A stretch of 64,000 bases of DNA from Chitinophagales bacterium (GTDB lineage Bacteria > Bacteroidota > Bacteroidia > Chitinophagales > LD1), in contig JAHBTS010000005.1 in the NCBI GenBank assembly GCA_019638515.1, positions 124,001 through 188,000 on the forward strand. The letters run 5' to 3'. The translations under genes were made by a program, and so were the position numbers. A model generated the notes under the pieces. It was not told where the DNA came from, did no database searches, and saw only the letters and a list, made by a program, of their open reading frames with translations. Shown piece by piece: positions 7,997 to 15,082 of the stretch (positions are counted from its first letter, which is position 1; every line of letters starts with the position of its first letter).

Positions 7997-10009
7997 ATGA
8001 AAAAATGCAACCTCCTTCCTGCTTCCATTATGTGGATATTATTGCTCGGAAGCACACAGTTTACTATTGCCCAAAGCGGCAGAGTGGGTATTGGCGAAAG
8101 CAACCCCGGCAGTAAAGGATCTATAAAAGGAAATCTTTCGGTAGGTACAAATTATTCCGGTGTGGCAGCTCCAGCCAATGGTGCTATTATAGAAGGACAA
8201 GTTGGGATTGGTGCTTCTGCGCCAGATGTAAGTTCCGCTTTAGAAATCAATTCAAACTCGAAAGGTATCTTAATTCCACGGATGACTACATCTGAAAGAA
8301 CTGCAATCAGCAGTCCTGCTACCGGATTGATGGTGTACGATACAAGCCTTAACCAGTTTTGGTATTTCAATGGCTCATCTTGGGTTGCCGCTATTGGTCC
8401 ACAAGGACCTAAAGGAGACACCGGAGCAGCTGGTGCTACGGGTGCACAAGGCGTTAAAGGCGATACAGGAGCGCAAGGAGCAGTGGGTCCACAAGGCCCA
8501 ACGGGAGCTGCTGGAGCCAATGGCGCAGTAGGACCACAAGGAATTACAGGGCCTGTTGGATGTACTAACACCAATTATGTTTTAAAAAGCAACGGAAGTT
8601 CGGCAACCTGTGGTATTATGTACGATAATGGCTCAGGTATAGGCATTGGAACAGTTTCACCTTCAGCAAGATTACATGTAGATGGAGGAAATATACGGTT
8701 GGCTCAAACCTCGCTTCAAGCGCCTTTTGAATTGTTAAGTTACAACAACTCCAATAGTTTATGGCTTATGTCTGGTGATCCCAATCAGTCCACAATCGTA
8801 CTTTCTCCAAACTATGCTTTAGATTGGGATAGAGGGTTGAAAATAACATATACACCCGGCACAACGGGAGCAGGAACCGGAGATTTATCAATTGGTCAAA
8901 CAGATAAAAATGCAGGGACTTTTACACATGGTGTTACCCGATTTTTTACCAATGGGTTGGAGCGTGTACGGATTGATAAAGATGGAAATGTAGGGATTGG
9001 AGCTACGCCCAGCCAAAGATTAGATGTAGATGGAAATGTCCGCATCCGTGGTGGCTCTCCCGCAGCAGATATGGTACTTACCGCTATAGATGCTAATGGA
9101 AATGCTACATGGAAAAACTCTGTTAGAACTAAGCCTACAACCGAAAGTTTTACAGTTGGTGGCGATATTAATACGTTTTATCCCGTTGTTTTTACCGATG
9201 CTGCTTGGGACGATGGCCCTATGGAATTAGATATTTCGCGCTCTAATGTACATACTGATGCAAGTTGGAGAGGCTCTTTGCAAGCAAAGTTTCGGTCGCA
9301 TGGCACTCAGTGGGGGCATGGTGCCGATTTCATAAATGCTGAAATATATTATGGTACACAACAGTTTATTGCACGGTATGAGTATAACCAGTATTCAACT
9401 GAGTTTATAGTATGGTTGCGTGGAGGTAGCACTACTTATACTACCCGAAGCAATAACACCACTCGAGTAACTAACTACACTGCTGCTGCAAAAACACTAG
9501 CAAACAGTGTGGTAGTAAATCCACAAACAACTATTGAATCTTATGTTGTAGCAGGTGGCACGCGACTAAGCGGCAATTTGAATATCACAGGAAAGTTTAA
9601 ATCGAATGGTATCAACGAAACTTCAGATTCAACCTATAAGAAGGATATTGCAACTTTAAAAAGTGCATTAGATAAAATTTTGGAATTGCGTGGTGTTACC
9701 TATAAGTGGAAGGCAGATAAATATCCGGCTATGAACTTTGAAGGTGATACACAAATTGGACTAATTGCTCAGGAAGTTGAAAAAATATTGCCCGAAGTGG
9801 TAGCTACAGATGCAGCAGGAATGAAATCTATTGAATATAGCCACATTGTGCCTGTATTAATTGAAGCAATTAAGAAACAACAAAGTATTATTGAAACTCA
9901 GAGGCAGCAGTTAAATATACTGCATACTTCGGTGGAAAATAAATTTGCAGCATTAGAAGTGAGTTTGCAGCAATTACAAAACCTATTGGGTTTGAAATCT
10001 CAAAAATAA
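7997..10009 (+). CDS. Secreted collagen-like fibre protein with C-terminal S74 chaperone domain
   Basis: 670 residues with a signal peptide (ending FTIAQ). A head region with VGIG repeats is followed by about 18 Gly-X-Y triplets (residues ~134-188, beginning GPQGPKGDTG), more VGIG modules, then a C-terminal endosialidase-type intramolecular chaperone (Peptidase_S74). The S74 start reads SDSTYKKDI; Ser543 and Lys548 have the five-residue spacing of the self-cleaving Ser-Lys dyad. The end is a coiled coil (EAIKKQQSIIETQRQQ). Such domains trimerise fibres and then cut themselves off. They are best known from phage tail spikes, but no phage genes are near and this copy is exported. No T9SS domain is visible. 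Two small secreted genes follow closely. Confidence 0.85.
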   Translation: MKKCNLLPASIMWILLLGSTQFTIAQSGRVGIGESNPGSKGSIKGNLSVGTNYSGVAAPANGAIIEGQVGIGASAPDVSSALEINSNSKGILIPRMTTSERTAISSPATGLMVYDTSLNQFWYFNGSSWVAAIGPQGPKGDTGAAGATGAQGVKGDTGAQGAVGPQGPTGAAGANGAVGPQGITGPVGCTNTNYVLKSNGSSATCGIMYDNGSGIGIGTVSPSARLHVDGGNIRLAQTSLQAPFELLSYNNSNSLWLMSGDPNQSTIVLSPNYALDWDRGLKITYTPGTTGAGTGDLSIGQTDKNAGTFTHGVTRFFTNGLERVRIDKDGNVGIGATPSQRLDVDGNVRIRGGSPAADMVLTAIDANGNATWKNSVRTKPTTESFTVGGDINTFYPVVFTDAAWDDGPMELDISRSNVHTDASWRGSLQAKFRSHGTQWGHGADFINAEIYYGTQQFIARYEYNQYSTEFIVWLRGGSTTYTTRSNNTTRVTNYTAAAKTLANSVVVNPQTTIESYVVAGGTRLSGNLNITGKFKSNGINETSDSTYKKDIATLKSALDKILELRGVTYKWKADKYPAMNFEGDTQIGLIAQEVEKILPEVVATDAAGMKSIEYSHIVPVLIEAIKKQQSIIETQRQQLNILHTSVENKFAALEVSLQQLQNLLGLKSQK

Positions 10010-10022
10010 ACTACCTAGTGCG

Positions 10023-10430
10023 ATGATAGCAAAGCGAAAATTATTCATAGCCGGATTTTTATCGGTAGCATTTAGTGTGTGTGGTATGCGTAGCGTGCTG
10101 GCACAGCAAACTGTTGAATCTAAATTTGTAATGAAGGTTGGAGAAGATGGCAAAGCAGTAGCACATCCATATTTTCCGGCTTTTATGAAGTATCCGGTAA
10201 CAGAAAAGAGGCCGGAGTTAAAGGAAACAGGAAATAAGGATTGGGATATTACAGTTTACAACAACGAATTGCAGCATTGGTATTATCTCTATGATAAAAA
10301 GGGATATACCCAAAAATATGGTGCGTTGCCGGATTTAGCCGGGAAAAAAATGCCGGAACCTAATGTGCCGATCTTCGATTCAGCTACAGCTCCCATGGAA
10401 TACCGTAACCCAAAAACGAAGCAAAAATGA
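10023..10430 (+). CDS. Small secreted protein of unknown function
   Basis: 135 residues with a long signal peptide (about residues 1-28, ending SVLAQ). The mature part is basic and rich in Tyr, Pro and Lys, with no domain I recognise. It lies 13 bases after the collagen/S74 fibre gene and overlaps the next gene by four bases (ATGA), so the three are probably one operon. It may serve assembly or anchoring of the fibre, but this is inference from position only. Confidence 0.65.
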   Translation: MIAKRKLFIAGFLSVAFSVCGMRSVLAQQTVESKFVMKVGEDGKAVAHPYFPAFMKYPVTEKRPELKETGNKDWDITVYNNELQHWYYLYDKKGYTQKYGALPDLAGKKMPEPNVPIFDSATAPMEYRNPKTKQK

Positions 10431-11227
10431 AACTATTCAATATTCTGTTCATAACTGCTTCTTTGGTGTGTTTAGGCGTATCGGATATATGGGCACAAAC
10501 ATTTAGCGATGGACCAATGCGGCTTCAAATTCGTGTACGCTATACTTATATTGATAGCTACCAAGATGCAGGTTTTGGAGACCAAGAAGTGCGTTGGAAA
10601 TATTGGGCACGAGCCGACCAAGATATTTTAGGATTGGGCTGGCAAGGAGGGCTGTGTATTCAGCAAAACAGTACTTCCAATTATGGTTGGATTTGGGGAC
10701 CCGGAAGTGTTGTTTTATTAGACCAAACCTATACTGGGGCTACAGTTCCTTCACGCTTCGATTTATATATTGATGCGTGGGAAGATGATGATTGTGGCAA
10801 TACTTGTTCCTATGATGATGATTGTTGGTTCGATGATGATGATTACCACTGTGGGCCTGGCGAATTTGCATCAGATATTTATTACCGAAATTATGGCCCA
10901 CCCTGCCAATGGAACGATGCGGGAGATTATTTTGCCTGTAGTGGAAGATATGGTGCAGAAATAAATGTTTATTGGAGTTATGCAGGTGATGTAAATGGTA
11001 CTTACACTTGGCGCGGTACCTATAGTAATAATTGGTTCGATGCTTGCAATTGGAGTACCAATACTGTTCCATCTTCTACAAAAGATGTGGTAATTCCTGC
11101 GGGCACTCCCAATAATCCTTTAGTAAATTCAGGTAGTGCTTATTGCAACACCATTACCATTGCAGATGGTGTGGTAATTACCATCAACTCCGATAATGGA
11201 GCCGTACTAAATGTGAATAAGCCATAG
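10427..11227 (+). CDS. Secreted Asp/Cys-rich protein with a truncated beta-solenoid-like end
   Basis: 266 residues with a signal peptide (ending DIWAQ). The middle (about residues 115-170) is very rich in Asp, Cys, Trp and Tyr, for example DDDCGNTCSYDDDC, which suggests disulfides and perhaps metal binding. The last ~65 residues resemble the repeat seen in many Bacteroidota surface proteins (NWFDACNWSTNTVP, then DVVIPAG and TITIADGVVITI), but the protein stops there without the usual further repeats and sorting domain. Its ATG overlaps the TGA of the preceding gene. Function unknown. Confidence 0.65.
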   Translation: MKLFNILFITASLVCLGVSDIWAQTFSDGPMRLQIRVRYTYIDSYQDAGFGDQEVRWKYWARADQDILGLGWQGGLCIQQNSTSNYGWIWGPGSVVLLDQTYTGATVPSRFDLYIDAWEDDDCGNTCSYDDDCWFDDDDYHCGPGEFASDIYYRNYGPPCQWNDAGDYFACSGRYGAEINVYWSYAGDVNGTYTWRGTYSNNWFDACNWSTNTVPSSTKDVVIPAGTPNNPLVNSGSAYCNTITIADGVVITINSDNGAVLNVNKP

Positions 11228-11327
11228 AAACTATACACTCATTTTAAATTTTTTCAGGGTAAAATCTATTTTGCTATTGATTTTTTGCGAAAGTTGCTTA
11301 GTTTCGCATCCGCTTTTAAAGAAGCAT

Positions 11328-11398
11328 TGACCCATCGTCTAATGGCAGGACTACAGATTTTGGTTCTGTGTATGTTGGTTCGAATCCAGCTGGGTCAA
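11328..11398 (+). tRNA. tRNA-Gln (anticodon TTG)
   Basis: The 7-bp acceptor stem TGACCCA (11328-11334) pairs with TGGGTCA (11391-11397), discriminator A. The anticodon stem ACAGA/TCTGT encloses TTTTGGT, giving anticodon TTG, and the T-arm contains GGTTCGAATCC. An inverted repeat terminator follows at once. Confidence 0.95.
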
Positions 11399-11400
11399 CA

Positions 11401-11438
11401 AAAAAGCCTCTGATTAGTTTCGGAGGCTTTTTGTTTTT
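11401..11438 (+). terminator. Intrinsic terminator after tRNA-Gln
   Basis: AAAAAGCCTC (11401-11410) pairs with GAGGCTTTTT (11423-11432), followed by a further T-rich stretch. The symmetric A/T flanks mean it can also end the murG-murC transcript coming from the other strand (murC stop at 11452). Confidence 0.85.
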
Positions 11439-11451
11439 TAAGTAAGTTGGT

Positions 11452-12840
11452 TTATGCCAATAGTGCAGCTATTTCGGGAAGGTATTTATCTATATCTCCG
11501 GCTCCAATACTTGCCAATACTTCGATGTGCTGTTTGGTACGAATAAATTCTACCAATTCATGTTTGGTAATAAGGTGTTTTTCTTTGGCTGTAATCTTTT
11601 CAAATATCAATTGCGAGGAAACGCCTTCTATGGGCAACTCGCGGGCAGGGTAAATATCTAGCAGAATTACTTCATCGGCTATGCTTAAACTTTCGGCAAA
11701 GCCAATGGCTAAATCGCGTGTGCGCGTAAACAAGTGCGGTTGAAATATTGCTGTAATCTTTTTATTGGCATACAGTTCCTTCAAGCTACTTAAAAACATT
11801 CGTATTTCTTCGGGATGGTGGGCATAATCGTCTATAAACACATGGCGCTCATGCTCTACCAGTTTTTCGAATCTTCTTTTAATTCCTTTAAAAGAAGCTA
11901 TTCCTGCATAGATTTCTTCGTTGTTTAAACCGAGTTCTTTGCATATTGTAAATGCGGCAATGGCATTTTCTATATTGTGCAATCCGCCAATATTTAACCG
12001 AATACTTTTGTATTCTTTTCCGAAGTAGTTTAGGTGAAATAAATAGCCGCCTTCTACCACCCAGTATTTACTGCAAAATACATCTGCATCGGTTTGCTGC
12101 AGTGCATAAAATGCTTTGTCTATAGAAGGTAAACTGTTGTTGATACTTTGGTTTTGTTTAATAACCAAGAATCCTTCTTCATCAATTTTGTTGGCAAACT
12201 CAATAAAGGCTTCGTCTATAGCTTCTTTGCTGCCGTAAATATCTAAATGGTCGGTATCTACGGCCGTAATTACAGCATAGTTTGGTTGTAAGCGGTGAAA
12301 AGAGCGATCAAATTCATCGGCTTCAATTACAAATAAAGACTCGTTGCCCATTCCTCTTAATGGCTTGGTGGTATGCTTGCCGGGGTGCAAAAAGTTAGAT
12401 TGGTAATTGCTGCAAATGCCGCCTAAAAATGCAGTGCAGTTATAGTGGTTATGCAACAGTATGTGCGCAATCATAGAACTTACGGTTGTTTTTCCATGAG
12501 AGCCGGCCACTGCAATGGTAAAATGATTATTAGAAATAAGTCCTAATACTTCACTTCGTTTCTTTAAGTTGAAATGTGAGCTTTTGTAATGATTTAAACC
12601 AGTATGGTTGGATGGAATGGCGGGTGTGAAAACTATCAAATCTGCATCGTTTGGATACAGCGCAAGTTCGTCTTCAAAGAAGATGGAAATGCCTTCTTGT
12701 TGCAATTGTTGGGTAAGCGCTGTTGGTGTTCGGTCGTAGCCCGAAACATGTGCTCCTTGAGCTTTAAAGTAGCGAGCTAAGGCGCTCATTCCAATACCGC
12801 CAATTCCTAAAAAAAATACTTTGTTAAACGTGGTTTTCAT
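11452..12840 (-). CDS. murC: UDP-N-acetylmuramate--L-alanine ligase
   Basis: 462 residues, the normal MurC length. It adds L-Ala to UDP-MurNAc, the first step of the peptidoglycan stem peptide. The N-terminal Rossmann motif GIGGIGMSALA is at residues 12-22, the ATP-binding P-loop GSHGKTT at 113-119, and the central and C-terminal Mur ligase domains follow (VIEADEFD, DDYAHHPEE). The related recycling ligase Mpl is the alternative, but the position directly after murG favours MurC. Its start overlaps the murG stop by four bases (ATGA). Confidence 0.93.
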   Translation of the reverse strand: MKTTFNKVFFLGIGGIGMSALARYFKAQGAHVSGYDRTPTALTQQLQQEGISIFFEDELALYPNDADLIVFTPAIPSNHTGLNHYKSSHFNLKKRSEVLGLISNNHFTIAVAGSHGKTTVSSMIAHILLHNHYNCTAFLGGICSNYQSNFLHPGKHTTKPLRGMGNESLFVIEADEFDRSFHRLQPNYAVITAVDTDHLDIYGSKEAIDEAFIEFANKIDEEGFLVIKQNQSINNSLPSIDKAFYALQQTDADVFCSKYWVVEGGYLFHLNYFGKEYKSIRLNIGGLHNIENAIAAFTICKELGLNNEEIYAGIASFKGIKRRFEKLVEHERHVFIDDYAHHPEEIRMFLSSLKELYANKKITAIFQPHLFTRTRDLAIGFAESLSIADEVILLDIYPARELPIEGVSSQLIFEKITAKEKHLITKHELVEFIRTKQHIEVLASIGAGDIDKYLPEIAALLA

Positions 12841-13934
12841 ATTGTAATACAGGTAACAATTTCATCAACAATTTTTTCGGCTGCATTTGCTATGGCCATT
12901 TTTTTTATGTTGGCAGCAAGTTGTAGTTTTAGTGGTTCGTTGTTCAATAAATCAATAGCTGCCGGCAGCAGGTTGAATTTTGCTTCACTGTCTTTAATCA
13001 TAATCGCAGCATTTTGGGCTACCAATGCCATGGCATTGTGTGTTTGGTGGTCTTCTGCAACATTGGGCGATGGCACTAGTATTACAGGTTTTCCAATGAT
13101 TTGGAGTTCTGCAATAGAAAGTGCTCCGGCTCTTGAAATAATTACATCGGCTGCTGTGTAAGCGGCTTCCATGTTATCAATAAACTGCAATACTTTTACA
13201 GAATGGTATTGCTCGCCAAAGTGTTTATAGTCTTCGTAATACACCTTACCTGTTTGCCACAAAAGCTGCATGTTGTTTTCAATTATTTTTTCAAACGTGG
13301 CTTCTATGCTTTGGTTGATAGTTTTTGCTCCTAAACTTCCTCCAATAACTAGAATAATAGGTTGCTGTTTTTGAAGACCAAAATGTGCCAGTGCTTTTTC
13401 TTTTTCAATATGCACTTGTGCAATGGATGCTCTAACCGGATTACCTGTTTTAATGATTTTATGTGCGGGAAATACTTTTTCCATGCCATCGTAAGCTACG
13501 CATATACGCTTTGCCCAACGCGCCAAAATTTTATTGGTGATGCCTGCAAAGGAATTTTGTTCTTGAATAATGGTGGGCACACCTGCAAGTGCAGCAGCAA
13601 ACAATAATGGCGCACTTGCATAGCCGCCTACGCCAACTGCAGCATGGGGTTTAAAATCGGCAATAATTTTTTTTGCCTCCCAAACCGAGTTTAAAATTTT
13701 AAATGGTAGGGCGATATTTTTTGTAATGCTACCGCGCTGGAATCCTGCAATATTTAAGCCTTTTATGGCATAACCTGCTTGTGGTACTTTTTCCATTTCC
13801 ATTCTGCCTATGGCGCCTACAAAAAGAATTTCGGCAGCAGGAAACCTTCTTTTTATTTCATTGGCAATAGCTATGGCGGGGAAAATATGCCCTCCGGTTC
13901 CTCCTCCGCTAATAATTATTTTCGGATGCTGCAT
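12837..13934 (-). CDS. murG: UDP-GlcNAc:lipid I N-acetylglucosaminyltransferase
   Basis: 365 residues. MurG makes lipid II at the inner face of the cytoplasmic membrane. The N-terminal glycine loop GGGTGGHIFPA is at residues 10-20, the second nucleotide-binding part includes GGSLGA and the donor-site stretch SRAGALSIAEL, followed by GKPVILVPSP. The order murG then murC matches the division and cell wall (dcw) cluster, but ftsW upstream and ftsQ downstream are missing here, so only this pair of the cluster is present. Confidence 0.95.
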   Translation of the reverse strand: MQHPKIIISGGGTGGHIFPAIAIANEIKRRFPAAEILFVGAIGRMEMEKVPQAGYAIKGLNIAGFQRGSITKNIALPFKILNSVWEAKKIIADFKPHAAVGVGGYASAPLLFAAALAGVPTIIQEQNSFAGITNKILARWAKRICVAYDGMEKVFPAHKIIKTGNPVRASIAQVHIEKEKALAHFGLQKQQPIILVIGGSLGAKTINQSIEATFEKIIENNMQLLWQTGKVYYEDYKHFGEQYHSVKVLQFIDNMEAAYTAADVIISRAGALSIAELQIIGKPVILVPSPNVAEDHQTHNAMALVAQNAAIMIKDSEAKFNLLPAAIDLLNNEPLKLQLAANIKKMAIANAAEKIVDEIVTCITI

Positions 13935-14031
13935 GTTTAATTTTCAGCAGGTGAAACTAATTGAACATTTAACATCTTCAAGCTTGTTTTCAACAAATGC
14001 TCCACAAATTTTCACTTTACAAATTCATAAT

Positions 14032-14061
14032 TTTGGTAAAAAGCGTTTTCAGCTACATTTG
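14032..14061 (+). promoter_or_regulatory. Bacteroidetes-type promoter of the lamin-tail gene
   Basis: TTTG (14032-14035), 18 bases, then TACATTTG (14054-14061) matches the -33/-7 pattern of the phylum. Transcription would begin near 14068, only a dozen bases before the ATG at 14080, which also supports that start. Confidence 0.6.
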
Positions 14062-14079
14062 CACAAATTTAAAAATGAT

Positions 14080-15036
14080 ATGAAGCAGTTTATACTCGCA
14101 TTGTCGGTTTCGGCAACCTCCGTTTTAATGGCACAAGATTGTTCTAGAATATTCATTAGTGAATATGTAGAAGGAACAGTGAACAACAAAGTAATTGAAA
14201 TCTACAATCCCACTAATGCGGCAGTAGATTTAAGCGAATACCAATTACACCGTTGGAATAATGGCACTGCTATTTATGACAATAGCTATACCGAGCAATT
14301 AAAAGGAGTTGTGCCTGCCAAGAGTGTAAGAGTATTTGTAAAAGATACAGCCGAAGGTGGTGTTTGGAATAGTATTAAAGCTAAAGCAGATGATTACTTA
14401 ACTGCAAGTTGCACCCCTACAAGTGCCAATAGAACACTTTGCTTTAATGGTAACGATGCACTTACTTTAGAAAAGTTAGATAAAACTGTAATAGATGCCT
14501 TTGGTTATATTGGCGATGATCCGGGCAACCCAACTGCCGGTGGTGGATGGAATAATGTGCCGCCAACTTATGCAGCAGCAGATTCAAACGAAAATTCTTG
14601 GACTACTAATCACACACTCATTAGAAAATATAATGTAAAAAACGGTATGGCAGCGTTGTATAAAGGCAATGGCGATCCGGCATGGAATGTTGCTGTTGAA
14701 TGGGATTCTGTAGCATTGAATACCTACGATAGTTTAGGCTTTCACCGTTGTGAATGCAACGAACTTTCTGCAATAACTACGGTTGCTGCTGCGCAGTTCG
14801 AAATTTCGCCTAATCCGGCAGTTGATTTTGTGCAAGTTTCTTGCAGCGATGAAATTGCCGAAATTAAACTTACCACTTTTGCAGGGCAAACAGTTGTAAG
14901 CCGTAAACTGTTTCAAATGAATCCGGTGTTGAATATTAAAGAACTGCAACTTGCTAAAGGTGTGTATTTGTTGCATGTAAGAACAAGTAGAAATAGCGTA
15001 GCTACTAAGGTGCTGCAAGTGTACAGCCAAAAGTAA
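14080..15036 (+). CDS. Secreted lamin-tail-domain protein with T9SS sorting domain
   Basis: 318 residues from the ATG at 14080; this start gives a signal peptide (ending VLMAQ) and sits just after a promoter, while the longer open frame upstream overlaps murG. Residues ~20-150 form a lamin tail domain (RIFISEYVEG, then KVIEIYNPTNAAVDLSEY). The end is a type A T9SS sorting domain (FEISPNPAVD). Lamin tail domains in secreted bacterial proteins often accompany nucleases and phosphatases, and a secreted endonuclease lies two genes downstream. A role in binding a substrate at the cell surface is inferred. Confidence 0.8.
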   Translation: MKQFILALSVSATSVLMAQDCSRIFISEYVEGTVNNKVIEIYNPTNAAVDLSEYQLHRWNNGTAIYDNSYTEQLKGVVPAKSVRVFVKDTAEGGVWNSIKAKADDYLTASCTPTSANRTLCFNGNDALTLEKLDKTVIDAFGYIGDDPGNPTAGGGWNNVPPTYAAADSNENSWTTNHTLIRKYNVKNGMAALYKGNGDPAWNVAVEWDSVALNTYDSLGFHRCECNELSAITTVAAAQFEISPNPAVDFVQVSCSDEIAEIKLTTFAGQTVVSRKLFQMNPVLNIKELQLAKGVYLLHVRTSRNSVATKVLQVYSQK

Positions 15037-15082
15037 GCAACACTTTTTGCCGCTTATTTATTTCTGTTACTAAACAATTCCT

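Noticed and set aside
8152..8574. Minus-strand 140-residue open frame rich in Pro, Gly and Ala
   Set aside because: It is the reverse complement of the Gly-X-Y coding region; its composition is explained by the collagen repeats on the plus strand.
7997..10009. Prophage remnant suggested by the S74 domain
   Set aside because: The protein has a signal peptide, the neighbours are secreted-protein genes, and no capsid, tail or integrase genes are present.
10740..11072. His-rich minus-strand open frame of 110 residues
   Set aside because: It mirrors the GAT-rich (Asp) codons of the secreted protein on the plus strand.
11452..13934. Complete dcw cell-division cluster
   Set aside because: Only murG and murC are present; a tRNA gene follows murC and an unrelated secreted-protein gene lies beyond murG.
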